Source of the DNA: Bacteroidota bacterium
GTDB taxonomy: Bacteria > Bacteroidota > Bacteroidia > B-17B0 > Aurantibacillaceae
Assembly (NCBI GenBank): GCA_025362395.1
Contig: JANYGK010000020.1
Coordinates: forward strand, 1-41,204
Length of the DNA stretch: 41,204 nt
Reading direction: 5' to 3'
Part shown: positions 26,457-35,885 of the stretch, piece after piece
How the letters are laid out: the number at the start of each line of letters is the position of its first letter
Numbering within the stretch: the stretch's first letter is position 1
Notes under the pieces: generated by a model
Told to the model about the DNA's origin: nothing
Database searches by the model: none
What the model saw: the letters and a program-made list of their open reading frames with translations, nothing else
Made by a program: the position numbers and the translations under genes

Positions 26457-26493
26457 AAAATCCCTGCTCAATTGAATGAGCAGGGATTTTTTT
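26457..26493 (-). terminator. Terminator downstream of dnaK
   Basis: AAAATCCCTGCTCA / TGAGCAGGGATTTT forms a perfect 14-bp stem around ATTGAA. It lies 20 bases beyond the dnaK stop codon; on the minus strand it is flanked by TTTT. The stem is symmetric and could act in both directions, but no plus-strand gene leads into it. Confidence 0.88.
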
Positions 26494-26513
26494 ATCGAAT
26501 AACTTCAAAAAAA

Positions 26514-28430
26514 TTATTTCACTTCTTCGTAGTCAACATCAGTCACATTTTCACCTTTGTCGCTATCAGCGTTTGTATTGGTGTTTTCCGCACCGCCTTC
26601 TGCGTTAGCATTGGCTCCGCCTTGCTGGTTCATAGCGTTAGCCATGTCTTGCGAAGCTGCTTCCCATGCACTGTTAAGTGCAGTTGTTGCAGAATCAATC
26701 GTTGAAAGGTCTCTTGCAGCGTGAGCTGTTTTAAGATTGGTTAAAGCGCCTTCGATGGCTGCTTTTTTATCAGCCGGTATTTTATCACCGTATTCTTTTA
26801 ACTGTTTTTCAGTTTGGAAAATCATACCGTCGGCAGCATTAATTTTTTCAGCTTCTTCTTTCGCTTTTTTATCAGCGTCAGCGTTCAACTCTGCTTCGCG
26901 TTTCATTTTCTCAATTTCTTCTTTGCTTAAACCTGAAGAAGCTTCAATACGAATATTTTGAGCTTTGCCGGTTGCTTTATCTTTAGCAGAAACCGATAAG
27001 ATACCGTTAGCGTCAATATCAAATGTTACTTCAATTTGAGGTACACCGCGCGGTGAAGGCATAATACCATCTAAGTTAAACTGGCCTATTGTTCTGTTGT
27101 CTTTTGCCATTGGGCGCTCGCCTTGTAATACATGTAATTGTACACTTGGTTGGTTGTCGCTGGCCGTAGAAAATGTTTCTGTTTTTTTAGAAGGAATGGT
27201 TGTATTGGATTCGATCAGTTTTGTAAAAACTCCACCGTAAGTTTCAATACCTAATGATAAAGGAGTTACATCTAATAATAATACATCTTTTACTTCTCCT
27301 GTTAACACACCGCCTTGTATCGCAGCCCCTAAAGCTACAACTTCATCCGGGTTAACTCCTTTGCTTGGCGCTTTTCCAAAGAATTTTTCTACTGCAGCCT
27401 GTATCGCAGGAATACGAGTAGAACCACCTACTAAAATAATTTCATCGATATCAGACGTTGCTAAGCCCGCATTCTTTAAAGCTGATTTACAAGGTTCAAT
27501 TGTTCTAACAATTAAACTGTCTGCCATTTGTTCGAATTTAGCACGTGTTAAAGATCTTACCAAATGTTTAGGGATCCCGTTAACGGGCATAATGTATGGC
27601 AAATTAATTTCGGAAGTAGTGGTGCTCGATAATTCAATTTTTGCTTTTTCGGCAGCTTCCTTTAAACGTTGTAAAGCCATAGGATCTAAACGTAAATCAA
27701 TGCCTTCGTCTTTTTTAAATTCATCGGCTAACCAGTCAATAATCAATTGATCAAAATCATCGCCGCCTAAGTGTGTATCACCGTCAGTAGATTTAACTTC
27801 AAATACACCATCGCCCAATTCTAATACCGACACGTCATGAGTACCGCCGCCACAGTCAAAAACAACAATTTTCATGTCTTTGCCTTTTTTGTCCATACCA
27901 TAAGCAAGAGCGGCAGCAGTTGGTTCATTAATAATACGTTTTACTTTTAAGCCTGCAATTTCGCCGGCTTCTTTTGTAGCCTGGCGTTGCGCATCGTTAA
28001 AATAAGCCGGTACGGTAATTACCGCTTCCGTTACTTCAGTTCCTAAAAAATCTTCAGCCGTTTTTTTCATTTTTTGTAAAATGATCGCTGAAATCTCCTG
28101 TGCCGAATAATTTCTGTCATCAATAACCACACGTGGTGTATTATTGTCACCTTTTACAACTTTATAAGTCATACGGGGGATTTCTTTTTGAGCTTCGTCA
28201 AAAGAGGCACCCATAAAACGTTTAATGGATGATATTGTTTTTGTTGGATTAGTGATAGCCTGACGTTTGGCAGGATCTCCTACTTTACGTTCTCCGCCCT
28301 CTACAAAAGCTACAACAGAAGGAGTAGTTCTTTTTCCCTCATTGTTTGCTATTACTACAGCCTCATTACCTTCCATAACCGCTACGCAGCTATTGGTTGT
28401 TCCTAAGTCTATTCCTATTATTTTTCCCAT
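26514..28430 (-). CDS. dnaK: Chaperone DnaK (Hsp70)
   Basis: The 638-residue ATP-dependent chaperone has the N-terminal nucleotide-binding signature [16 protein letters not shown] (5-20), [15 protein letters not shown] and [13 protein letters not shown]. The interdomain linker region [18 protein letters not shown] and substrate-binding domain segments [19 protein letters not shown] follow. A helical lid ends in a low-complexity Asn/Gly/Ala tail closing with DVDYEEVK, as in bacterial DnaK. One position reads CGGGTHD where DLGGGTFD is usual; the same variant is common in Bacteroidota. No dnaJ or grpE is adjacent, and the gene has its own terminator. No clear TAnnTTTG or CIRCE-type operator was seen in 28431-28667. 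Confidence 0.97.
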   Translation of the reverse strand: MGKIIGIDLGTTNSCVAVMEGNEAVVIANNEGKRTTPSVVAFVEGGERKVGDPAKRQAITNPTKTISSIKRFMGASFDEAQKEIPRMTYKVVKGDNNTPRVVIDDRNYSAQEISAIILQKMKKTAEDFLGTEVTEAVITVPAYFNDAQRQATKEAGEIAGLKVKRIINEPTAAALAYGMDKKGKDMKIVVFDCGGGTHDVSVLELGDGVFEVKSTDGDTHLGGDDFDQLIIDWLADEFKKDEGIDLRLDPMALQRLKEAAEKAKIELSSTTTSEINLPYIMPVNGIPKHLVRSLTRAKFEQMADSLIVRTIEPCKSALKNAGLATSDIDEIILVGGSTRIPAIQAAVEKFFGKAPSKGVNPDEVVALGAAIQGGVLTGEVKDVLLLDVTPLSLGIETYGGVFTKLIESNTTIPSKKTETFSTASDNQPSVQLHVLQGERPMAKDNRTIGQFNLDGIMPSPRGVPQIEVTFDIDANGILSVSAKDKATGKAQNIRIEASSGLSKEEIEKMKREAELNADADKKAKEEAEKINAADGMIFQTEKQLKEYGDKIPADKKAAIEGALTNLKTAHAARDLSTIDSATTALNSAWEAASQDMANAMNQQGGANANAEGGAENTNTNADSDKGENVTDVDYEEVK

Positions 28431-28667
28431 AATTGTTTTTGTTTATTTGTTACTAAATTCTATTTAATTATAAATGTTCAAGGTTTATGCCATAAGGCGG
28501 TTAACTATGCTTTATTGCAATGATCCTTTTTTAATTCGAATACTAATTGTCAATGTTTATGCCAATTGCTATGTGTTTTTTATTTCTGACAGGCTGACAT
28601 AAAATACCCTTAAAATGACTAAAAAGTGCCATTTTAATTGAAATTATACACAAAAATGTGTCATAAG

Positions 28668-29816
28668 TTAGTTACAGATTTGGGCCGTAGGAGCGCCTGA
28701 GCTTGTGCAGAACCTGTATGGATTGGTATTTGGATTGCAGGCTATTTTATCAATAAAATCATTCCAAAGGTCTTTAGTTACAACAGAGGTTGACCGGCTC
28801 GAAAAAATACCGACACCGCCGGTAATATTTGTATACAATGGTTTATCCTGTGCAATAGTGTTTGACGGGGCATTTATTTGTAAAAATTCAGACAGATCTT
28901 CGGAACCTGCCGTAACAATATACTCTAAATAAAACGATGCCCTGTTTTTAACGTTCGCATCCGATTTTTTAGCCATTTCGCTTCCTATATTTTTATAAAA
29001 GGCATCTCCTGAAAACGTAAAATCTGCAATTAAGAGTCCGCCGATCAAATCCGATGATTTTGTATCAATAAAATTATAATCAATATAATTATAATTGACA
29101 CCGCCTCCTATTAAACTATCAATATAATGAAACCTCATAATTACATCATATAACCTTGCGTTAGGAACAGAACGAAATTTAACAGCGTAAGTAATAGTAG
29201 GCACATCGTAATTTACATATTTCGGTTTATCCGTAGAACTTGGAAAAGCGGGATAATTGCCATGTGTGGGGTTTGATGAAGGATTAATGGGAACATATAA
29301 AAAAGGCATCGGTTGTTGGAGCCCGTATGATTTTACACTGTCTATAATAGTGGTTTGAGCCGTAAAAACGGCACCGGAAGAATTATTTGTAACCGTCAGC
29401 TTATAATCACCGGTGTTAAACAATCTATCTGTAGTTTGCCACAAACGTTGCTGAGTGCTGAAAGCGCCATCCCCCGTAGTTACCACTGTTTCGGTAAGTA
29501 CTATTTCTTTTTTTGAATTATTGTTGACTGTGGTTAATATGGGGGTGGTAGTACTCGTAGCGAAACGCTGCAAAGTAACCCTTAATTCGTTTGGCCCGTA
29601 ATTTATTTGGTTAGCATCCTGAGCCGCAGACAGAGCATCGCCATCGGTTAAATACACTTTATTGATGCGGATATTTTGAGTGCGCTCATTTATATTTAAG
29701 ATCCCGTATACAGAAATGGATTCTTTACCGGGGGCAAATACTTTAAGATCATTTTTGCAGGAGGTAAATGCTACCGACATGCCTACTATAAAAAGAGATA
29801 CAACAGAATATTTCAT
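28668..29816 (-). CDS. DUF4249-like lipoprotein (tentative)
   Basis: The 382-residue protein has a lipoprotein signal peptide (VAFTSC, Cys20). The mature part begins KNDLKVFAPGKESISVYGIL followed by NINERTQNIRINKVYL, which resembles the start of DUF4249-type and other surface lipoproteins that open with a short linker and an Ig-like domain. TTDRLFNTGDYKLTVTNNSS and VPTITYAVKFRSVPNARLYD suggest further beta domains. The family assignment is uncertain. No TonB receptor is adjacent, unlike the DUF4249 gene at 10299. An exact -7 element (29834-29841) lies 17 bases upstream, so it probably has its own promoter and is not driven from panB, which diverges. Confidence 0.55.
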   Translation of the reverse strand: MKYSVVSLFIVGMSVAFTSCKNDLKVFAPGKESISVYGILNINERTQNIRINKVYLTDGDALSAAQDANQINYGPNELRVTLQRFATSTTTPILTTVNNNSKKEIVLTETVVTTGDGAFSTQQRLWQTTDRLFNTGDYKLTVTNNSSGAVFTAQTTIIDSVKSYGLQQPMPFLYVPINPSSNPTHGNYPAFPSSTDKPKYVNYDVPTITYAVKFRSVPNARLYDVIMRFHYIDSLIGGGVNYNYIDYNFIDTKSSDLIGGLLIADFTFSGDAFYKNIGSEMAKKSDANVKNRASFYLEYIVTAGSEDLSEFLQINAPSNTIAQDKPLYTNITGGVGIFSSRSTSVVTKDLWNDFIDKIACNPNTNPYRFCTSSGAPTAQICN

Positions 29817-29833
29817 TTGATTTTTAATGTTTA

Positions 29834-29841
29834 CAAAGTTA
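29834..29841 (-). promoter_or_regulatory. -7 element (TAACTTTG) of the lipoprotein gene
   Basis: On the minus strand TAACTTTG fits TAnnTTTG exactly and ends 17 bases before the ATG at 29816. Confidence 0.58.
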
Positions 29842-29914
29842 CCATTTTTAAGCGAACTCCAAATTAATTCAGTAATTTTACAAAAAATAGCACCGTTTTA
29901 TTAACCCTATCTGT

Positions 29915-30730
29915 ATGTCTGTTCACAAAGAAGTTAAAAAGGTAACTACCCACCAATTGCAGGAAATGAAGCGTCGCGGCGAAAAAATTTCTATGCTTAC
30001 GGCGTATGATTATACCATGGCAAAAATTATTGACCATGCCGGTATTGATGTGATATTAGTGGGTGACAGCGCCAGTAATGTTATGGCAGGCTACGAAACT
30101 ACCCTGCCAATAACTTTGGACCACATGATTTATCATGCTTCTTCGGTGGTACGCGCGGTAGACAGGGCATTGGTGGTGGTTGATCTACCTTTTGGATCTT
30201 ATCAAGGGAACTCGAAAGAGGCACTTACCTCTGCCATAAAAATAATGAAGGAAAGTGGCGGCCATGCCGTTAAAATGGAAGGCGGCAGAGAAATTAAAGA
30301 TTCTGTGGAACGGATTTTATCGGCGGGTATACCTGTTATGGGGCATTTAGGCCTGACACCTCAATCTATTTATAAATTCGGAACCTATACGGTTAGGGCA
30401 AAAGAGGAAGAAGAAGCAAACCAATTATTAGAAGACGCTAAAATACTGGAACAATCAGGCTGTTTTGCTTTGGTTTTAGAAAAAATCCCTGCCAAATTAG
30501 CGGGTGAAGTGGCAAAAAGTATTTCTATACCGGTTATCGGGATTGGTGCAGGCGGCGGTGTTGACGGCCAGGTATTGGTAACACACGATATGTTGGGGAT
30601 GACTTATGAATTTAGTCCGCGTTTTTTAAGAAGGTATTTAAACCTTTACGAAAGTATGACAGGTGCTTTTCAGCAATACATTAAAGATGTGAAGAGCAAG
30701 GACTTTCCGAATGAAAGTGAGCAATATTAG
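29915..30730 (+). CDS. panB: 3-methyl-2-oxobutanoate hydroxymethyltransferase
   Basis: The 271-residue TIM-barrel enzyme transfers a hydroxymethyl group from 5,10-methylene-THF to 2-oxoisovalerate, giving ketopantoate, the first committed step of pantothenate and coenzyme A synthesis. Metal and catalytic residues align with E. coli PanB: Asp51 in VGDSASNVM (E. coli Asp45), Asp90 in [10 protein letters not shown] (Asp84), Lys120 and Glu122 in VKMEGG (Lys112, Glu114) and Glu189 in LEKIP (Glu181). Length is standard. No other pan gene is adjacent. It is convergent with the desaturase gene across a 106-base gap that holds an inverted repeat. Confidence 0.97.
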   Translation: MSVHKEVKKVTTHQLQEMKRRGEKISMLTAYDYTMAKIIDHAGIDVILVGDSASNVMAGYETTLPITLDHMIYHASSVVRAVDRALVVVDLPFGSYQGNSKEALTSAIKIMKESGGHAVKMEGGREIKDSVERILSAGIPVMGHLGLTPQSIYKFGTYTVRAKEEEEANQLLEDAKILEQSGCFALVLEKIPAKLAGEVAKSISIPVIGIGAGGGVDGQVLVTHDMLGMTYEFSPRFLRRYLNLYESMTGAFQQYIKDVKSKDFPNESEQY

Positions 30731-30741
30731 AAAAATTGTCC

Positions 30742-30832
30742 CGCTAATCGCGCAGAAAACGCAGAACGTATAATAGGTTTGTTAGATAATACATTAATAT
30801 ATAGATTTGCGTTATCAGCGAAATCTGCGGTG
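30742..30832. repeat. Imperfect inverted repeat between panB and the desaturase gene
   Basis: CGCAGAAAACGCAGAACG (30751-30768) and TATCAGCGAAATCTGCGGTG (30813-30832) are imperfect reverse complements flanking about 45 AT-rich bases. The right arm belongs to the ATCAGCG/ATCTGCG element also found at 14217 and 35886. The position between two convergent stop codons suggests a role in 3' end formation. Confidence 0.5.
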
Positions 30833-30836
30833 ATTG

Positions 30837-31952
30837 TTACCCTATAGCTTCATTTAAACCCGGCATCTTACCGAAACTTATAATGGCTTTTACGTGAGAT
30901 TTTAATGCTTTACCAAAAGTTTCATTCTCTAAATAGGGAACACCGAATTCTTCAGCTGTTGCTTTAACAATTTCGGAAATTTCAGGATAGTGAACGTGGC
31001 AGATATTAGGGAACAGGTGATGTTCTACCTGAAAATTTAACCCGCCTACATACCAGGAGATCCATTTATTTTTACGTGAAAAGTTAACCGTGGTATTCAT
31101 TTGATGAACTGCCCAGTTGTTTTCGATGGTAAAATCTGTATCCGGTAAAGGATGTGTAGTGCCTTCAACTGTATGTGCCAACTGAAATACCACGGTTAAT
31201 ACAACACCCGATATAAACTGCATTAATACATATCCTAATACCATTTGGTAAAAAGGAATGTGAAATAAAAATACAGGGATCACAAATAAAACAGTCCAGT
31301 ATACTATTTTACTGGCAAAAATCTTTAACCAAATAGTTCTGTTTTGTTTTTTAGTAGCTGTATTTACCCCTTGTTTAGTGTATTTACTGAATTGAAGAAA
31401 GTCCTTTAACAAGGCCCAATACATGGTTAGGATCCCATAGAACAAAAAGGCATACACTACTTGCAGCTTATGGTACCATTTTACTTGTGTGTGCGGGTTG
31501 AATTTTAGAATTAATTTATCGGCAATATCATCATCATAATCTAATACATTGGTATAGGTATGGTGCATAACGTTGTGTTGCAGTTTCCAGTTAAAAACAG
31601 AACCCCCCAATAAATTTAAGGTATGCCCAAGCCAGTAATTAGCCTTATGACTCGATGAATAAGCACCATGATTTGCATCATGCATCACACTCATCCCGAT
31701 CCCCGATAAGGAAAAACCCATAATACCCCATAATATTAATGCAATTTTAAAAGGAGGATTAAATACAAGTAACGCAATAAACGGTAATAGGTAGAATGAC
31801 ATTAATATAACGGTTTTAATAACCATTGTTGAATTGTAATGTTTCGAAATATTATTTTCTCTAAAATAACCGTCGATGCGCTTACGAAGAGTCGCAAAAA
31901 AAAGTGCCTTATCTTTGTCTTTGTCAATAAAACGAATAGGGGAGAATGCCAT
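30837..31952 (-). CDS. Membrane fatty-acid desaturase (acyl-CoA/acyl-lipid, front-end type)
   Basis: The 371-residue integral membrane di-iron enzyme has the three histidine boxes: HDANH (91-95), HNVMHH (126-131) and QVEHH (308-312), with membrane helices at about 45-90 and 195-250. The third box with Gln for the first His is typical of the front-end (delta-5/delta-6, linoleoyl-CoA type) group common in Bacteroidota; bacterial relatives insert a double bond into membrane acyl chains using O2 and a reductant. The regiospecificity cannot be read. There is no cytochrome b5 domain, so it needs a separate electron donor. It diverges from murI across 100 bases. Confidence 0.92.
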   Translation of the reverse strand: MAFSPIRFIDKDKDKALFFATLRKRIDGYFRENNISKHYNSTMVIKTVILMSFYLLPFIALLVFNPPFKIALILWGIMGFSLSGIGMSVMHDANHGAYSSSHKANYWLGHTLNLLGGSVFNWKLQHNVMHHTYTNVLDYDDDIADKLILKFNPHTQVKWYHKLQVVYAFLFYGILTMYWALLKDFLQFSKYTKQGVNTATKKQNRTIWLKIFASKIVYWTVLFVIPVFLFHIPFYQMVLGYVLMQFISGVVLTVVFQLAHTVEGTTHPLPDTDFTIENNWAVHQMNTTVNFSRKNKWISWYVGGLNFQVEHHLFPNICHVHYPEISEIVKATAEEFGVPYLENETFGKALKSHVKAIISFGKMPGLNEAIG

Positions 31953-32052
31953 TGGTATTTCTTAAAATTAGGTGTTCTGTAGTGTAAAAGGTTACAATAT
32001 AGGCAAAAAAATGGAGATATTTGATTAAATTAATTGTTAATATTGTAACGGA

Positions 32053-32886
32053 TTGAACAGCTCAAATACATATTCTCCCATTGGGGTATTTGATTCAGGC
32101 TATGGCGGACTCACTGTTTTAAAGGAAATGGTTGCCGTTATGCCCGGGTATGATTATTTATATTTAGGCGATAATGCCCGTGCCCCTTATGGTTCGCGTT
32201 CTTTTGATACAGTGTACGAATATACTTTGGAATGTGTAAGGCATTTATTTAATAAAGGTTGCGAGTTGGTTGTGTTAGCTTGCAATACAGCTTCAGCAAA
32301 GGCTTTACGAACGATACAACAAAAAGATCTGCCTTTAATAGATCCCAAAAAAAGAGTACTGGGAGTGATAAGGCCTACTACCGAAGTGGTAGGAAATTAC
32401 ACAAAAACGCACCATGTCGGCATTTTCGCTACAAGCGGAACAGTATCTTCCGGTTCTTACATTATTGAAATTGAAAAATTTTTCCCGGAATTAAAAGTGT
32501 TTCAGGAAGCTTGCCCTATGTGGGTTCCGTTAATTGAAAATAATGAATTAAATAATGCAGGGACAGATTATTTTGTAAAAAAACACCTTGATGCATTGTT
32601 TTCGGCATCCGGTAAAATTGACACCATTATTTTAGGATGCACACATTACCCTTTATTAAAACCGGTAATTGAAAAACATTTACCCGCGGGTATTACTCTC
32701 TTAACACAAGGAGCCATCGTATCAAATAGCTTAAAAGAGTATTTGTTTCGACATCCCGAAATGGAAACATGTCTTTCTAAAACAGGTAAGCGTGATTTTT
32801 TTACCACCGATTCGGTGACTCAGTTTGATACACATGCGAGCTTATTTTTCGGTCAGGAAGTTAAATCAAAGCATTTACATTTGTAG
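32053..32886 (+). CDS. murI: Glutamate racemase
   Basis: The 277-residue cofactor-independent racemase supplies D-glutamate for peptidoglycan. Both catalytic cysteines are present: Cys77 in VVLACNTASA and Cys196 in ILGCTHYPLL, with GVFDSGYGGLTV (11-22) and YLGDNARAPYG near the substrate. The start is a TTG: an in-frame stop lies 15 bases upstream (32038-32040) and the next Met is inside the conserved core, so TTG at 32053 is the only sensible start. A near-consensus -7 element TAATATTG (32038-32045) ends 7 bases before it. Confidence 0.95.
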   Translation: MNSSNTYSPIGVFDSGYGGLTVLKEMVAVMPGYDYLYLGDNARAPYGSRSFDTVYEYTLECVRHLFNKGCELVVLACNTASAKALRTIQQKDLPLIDPKKRVLGVIRPTTEVVGNYTKTHHVGIFATSGTVSSGSYIIEIEKFFPELKVFQEACPMWVPLIENNELNNAGTDYFVKKHLDALFSASGKIDTIILGCTHYPLLKPVIEKHLPAGITLLTQGAIVSNSLKEYLFRHPEMETCLSKTGKRDFFTTDSVTQFDTHASLFFGQEVKSKHLHL

Positions 32887-33060
32887 ACGTAAAGAGTTGC
32901 CACTTCGAGTGGCGCTTGCCGGCTCTTGTAAACGGTGTATGGAGAAACATTCTTGATGCATTTCAGCAGGGGACAGGTAAAAAAACACTCGAACTGACAA
33001 ATTCCCTATACTATATCACATTTCAAATTAAATTTCAATTTTTATTTCTAATAATTTAAT
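32887..33060. other. Gap after murI with one short hairpin
   Basis: GCCACT-TCG-AGTGGC at 32899-32913 is a perfect 6-bp hairpin 13 bases after the murI stop. No T-tract follows, so it is not a classical terminator, though it may protect the 3' end. The rest up to the riboswitch promoter is AT-rich and shows no reading frame. Confidence 0.45.
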
Positions 33061-33068
33061 TACATTTG
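33061..33068 (+). promoter_or_regulatory. -7 element (TACATTTG) of the riboswitch-controlled receptor
   Basis: TACATTTG matches TAnnTTTG exactly; transcription should begin about 33073-33076, just before the first conserved bases of the riboswitch. Confidence 0.65.
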
Positions 33069-33076
33069 CTCGAATC

Positions 33077-33256
33077 TTTAGGGGTGCTTTTTTTCAATGA
33101 ATGGATTAAAGAATTTGAGAACTGTGAGTTGCAAATCACAGGATCAAAAATTCAACAAATCATTAACTGAATTTAAGCTGAGATTATACCCAATACAAGT
33201 AAACGCTAAACGTGAGCTTGTATGCACCTGATCAGGATAATGCCTGCGTAGGGACA
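33077..33256 (+). ncRNA. TPP riboswitch (THI element)
   Basis: The conserved pieces occur in order: AGGGGTGC (33080-33087), GCTGAGATTATACCC (33177-33191) and ACCTGATCAGGATAATGCC followed by TGCGTAGGGA (33226-33254). These are the pyrimidine- and pyrophosphate-binding parts of the thiamine pyrophosphate aptamer. Two arms are enlarged: the P3 side spans about 90 bases and includes a CTGTGA/TCACAG hairpin (33122-33141), and an extra 7-bp stem ATACAAG/CTTGTAT (33193-33223) sits between GATTATACCC and ACCTGATC. Binding of TPP is expected to reduce expression of the receptor gene that begins 64 bases downstream. Confidence 0.95.
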
Positions 33257-33272
33257 ACAGTTAATTAAGAAT

Positions 33273-33300
33273 TTCGCATCCCCTTGCGAGATTATTTTTA
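33273..33300 (+). promoter_or_regulatory. Candidate expression platform of the TPP riboswitch
   Basis: TTCGCA-TCCCCT-TGCGAG can form a hairpin followed by the T-rich ATTATTTTTA, a weak terminator-like structure. Its loop segment GCATCCCC (33276-33283) is also complementary to GGGGTGC (33081-33087) in the aptamer, with one bulged base, which would let aptamer and platform exclude each other. The switching logic is inferred. Confidence 0.45.
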
Positions 33301-33319
33301 ACAATTTAAAAAAAGAAAA

Positions 33320-35755
33320 ATGAACTTTAAAAAAAACAAACCGGCAATAGCATTCGCTATGGCTATGTCTTGCGTATTCATGTCGCAGGCACAAATTACA
33401 TTAAGCGGCTTTGTATCATCGCCTGAAAAAAAACCAATCCCTTTTTCGGTAATTGGAATTAAAAACACATTTTTGTCTACACAGGCTAATGCTGAAGGGC
33501 AATTTAATTTTAAAGACCTTAAACCCGGTAATTATGTATTAATAACTAAATGCGTAGGTTATAGGCCAAAAACCGATTCACTGGAAGTAAAAGAAAACAG
33601 TAACATTGAAATTGAGCTATCACAATCAGACGTGTCGTTAGATGAAGTTTTGGTAAACGCTACGCGAGTCGATAATTCTTCCGCTTTTGCACACAGTGAT
33701 GTGTCTGCCGAAGATATTAAGAAACAAAACGTAGGTCAGGATCTTCCCTACGCTTTAAATTCATTGCCCTCGGTTGTTATTAATTCTGATGCCGGTAACG
33801 GAGTGGGTTATACAGGTATGCGTATCAGGGGCTCCGACGGAACCCGCATTAATGTTACCATTAACGGGGTCCCTATTAATGATGCGGAAAGCCAGGGAAC
33901 TTATTTTGTAGACATGCCCGATATTTTATCGTCTGCCAATAACATACAGGTACAGCGCGGTGTAGGAACGTCGGCTAACGGTGCAGGAGCTTTTGGTGCC
34001 AGTATTAATATGCAAACTAATCAATTAAATGAAAAAGCATACGCGCAAATCAACAATAGTGTGGGTTCTTTTAATACCATAAAAAATACTATTGCTGCCG
34101 GAACCGGTTTAATCAATAATCATTTCACCTTTGATGCGCGAGCTACACGTATTAACAGTGATGGTTATATTGACAGGGCTTCTTCCAATTTAACCTCTTA
34201 TTATTTATCGGGAGGCTACTATGGAAAAAAATCGGTGCTTAAAGCGATTGTATTCAGCGGCCGGGAAAAAACATACCAAGCATGGAACTATGTGTTGGAA
34301 GACAGTCTTAAAGCCGGTAACAGAACATTTAATTCTTGTGGGTTATCTTATGATGCTAACGGTAATATTAAATATTATAATAACGAGACGGATAATTATA
34401 AGCAAACCAATTATCAACTGCATTTTATTCACACCTTCAACAGTCGCTTAAGCTTTAGTGCTACAGGCCATTATACCGCAGGTAAAGGATATTATGAAGA
34501 ATACAGGCAAGGTGAATTATTAAGTAAATACAAAATGCCGAATGTGATTACGCCGAATAATGATACGATTACCAAATCGGATGTAATCAGAAGGCTTTGG
34601 TTGGATAATGATTTTGTAGGTGCTTTAGGAAATATTAATTACAGCCCTACCAACAAATTAAATTTTGTTTTGGGCGGAGGTTATAACTCTTATATAGGCA
34701 GGCATAACGGTGATGTAATTTGGGCGCAATTCGCTAACCCCAACGATCTCGATCCACGTTATTATGATGATAAGGCAACAAAAACAGACGGTAATATGTA
34801 TTTAAAAACAACGTTTAAACCAACCTCTAAATTGAATGTATTTGTTGATCTGCAATACCGTGCCGTTAACTATAAATTTGTAGGGTTTGATACTTCTTTA
34901 GTAACCACGCAAAAGTTGGGTGCTTCCTACGGATTTTTTAATCCTAAGCTCGGCTTAAATTATTTACTGACTCCCAATACAAATGTGTACGTGAGCTACG
35001 GTATTGCCAATAAAGAGCCGAACCGGAATGATTTTACGCAATCAAGCGCGGTAAGCCGTCCTAAATCAGAGCGGTTAAATGATTTGGAAGCCGGCATAAT
35101 ACAACGTTTTAAAAATGTGAACATTGGCATTAATGTATATGATATGGAATACAAGAACCAATTGGTATTGAACGGACAAATAAATGATGTAGGCTCTTAC
35201 AACCGTGTAAATGTTGATTACAGCTACCGCCGCGGAATAGAGGTGGAAATGAGCGCTAACATAACCAAGTATTTTACGTTTAACGGAAACCTTACTTTAT
35301 CGCAGAATAAAGTAAAGAATTTTAAGGAATATATTGATAGCAGTGATGTAAATTATACAGTGTTTACGCAATATCAAAAATCATATACGATGACTGACAT
35401 TTCTTTTTCGCCTAATGTAATTGCCGCGGCAAACTTTATTTTTAAACCGATCAAAAATTTGGAGATCGCTCTTTTAAATAAATATGTTGGCAGGCAATAT
35501 TTAGATAACACTTCTAATGTGAACCGCTCTATCCACGATTATTTTGTAACAGACCTGAGAGTAAATTATACCATTCGTACACGCCTTATAAAAGAAATAC
35601 ATATTATCGGGGTTATATACAATATCTCTAATACAGTTTACGAAACCAATGGGTATAACTATAGCTATTACTCTGGAAATACGCTTAATACAAAGAATTA
35701 TTTGGCTCCTGCTGCGCCAACACATTTTATGTTAGGGCTTAATTTGAAGTTTTAA
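33320..35755 (+). CDS. TonB-dependent receptor, probable thiamine or thiamine-derivative uptake
   Basis: The 811-residue outer-membrane receptor has a signal peptide (ends near SQAQ, residue 25) and a carboxypeptidase-like domain (about 27-110, SGFVSSPEKKPIPFSVIGIK). A plug follows (about 125-235, with YTGMRIRGSDGTRINVTING and VQRGVGTSANGAGAFGASIN), then a barrel ending FMLGLNLKF with terminal Phe. Specificity is inferred from the TPP riboswitch directly upstream; TPP-controlled TonB receptors are known predicted thiamine transporters in Bacteroidota. No inner-membrane thiamine transporter (PnuT-like) or thi gene follows; a terminator does, so the gene is monocistronic. The start is the ATG after an A-rich leader. 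Confidence 0.9.
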   Translation: MNFKKNKPAIAFAMAMSCVFMSQAQITLSGFVSSPEKKPIPFSVIGIKNTFLSTQANAEGQFNFKDLKPGNYVLITKCVGYRPKTDSLEVKENSNIEIELSQSDVSLDEVLVNATRVDNSSAFAHSDVSAEDIKKQNVGQDLPYALNSLPSVVINSDAGNGVGYTGMRIRGSDGTRINVTINGVPINDAESQGTYFVDMPDILSSANNIQVQRGVGTSANGAGAFGASINMQTNQLNEKAYAQINNSVGSFNTIKNTIAAGTGLINNHFTFDARATRINSDGYIDRASSNLTSYYLSGGYYGKKSVLKAIVFSGREKTYQAWNYVLEDSLKAGNRTFNSCGLSYDANGNIKYYNNETDNYKQTNYQLHFIHTFNSRLSFSATGHYTAGKGYYEEYRQGELLSKYKMPNVITPNNDTITKSDVIRRLWLDNDFVGALGNINYSPTNKLNFVLGGGYNSYIGRHNGDVIWAQFANPNDLDPRYYDDKATKTDGNMYLKTTFKPTSKLNVFVDLQYRAVNYKFVGFDTSLVTTQKLGASYGFFNPKLGLNYLLTPNTNVYVSYGIANKEPNRNDFTQSSAVSRPKSERLNDLEAGIIQRFKNVNIGINVYDMEYKNQLVLNGQINDVGSYNRVNVDYSYRRGIEVEMSANITKYFTFNGNLTLSQNKVKNFKEYIDSSDVNYTVFTQYQKSYTMTDISFSPNVIAAANFIFKPIKNLEIALLNKYVGRQYLDNTSNVNRSIHDYFVTDLRVNYTIRTRLIKEIHIIGVIYNISNTVYETNGYNYSYYSGNTLNTKNYLAPAAPTHFMLGLNLKF

Positions 35756-35767
35756 TTGGAGAACATT

Positions 35768-35818
35768 TAACCACATAGATTCATAGAAAACCTATGTGTC
35801 TATGTGGTTATTTTTTTT
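35768..35818 (+). terminator. Terminator of the thiamine-linked receptor gene, made of a dispersed repeat
   Basis: TAACCACATAG (35768-35778) pairs perfectly with CTATGTGGTTA (35800-35810), with further CATAG/CTATG pairing inside, and is followed by eight T. The left arm region matches 2314-2336 at 19 of 23 positions, so the terminator appears to be a copy of an intergenic repeat. Confidence 0.82.
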
Positions 35819-35885
35819 AAAAATTAAATTAACAATCTCTATAATTTATTAAACTCGCTAATAAACAATCGGTTTTTATCCATTC

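Noticed and set aside
27361-27750. 129-codon frame antisense to dnaK
   Set aside because: It is fully inside dnaK, with no promoter or leader of its own and no family-like motifs.
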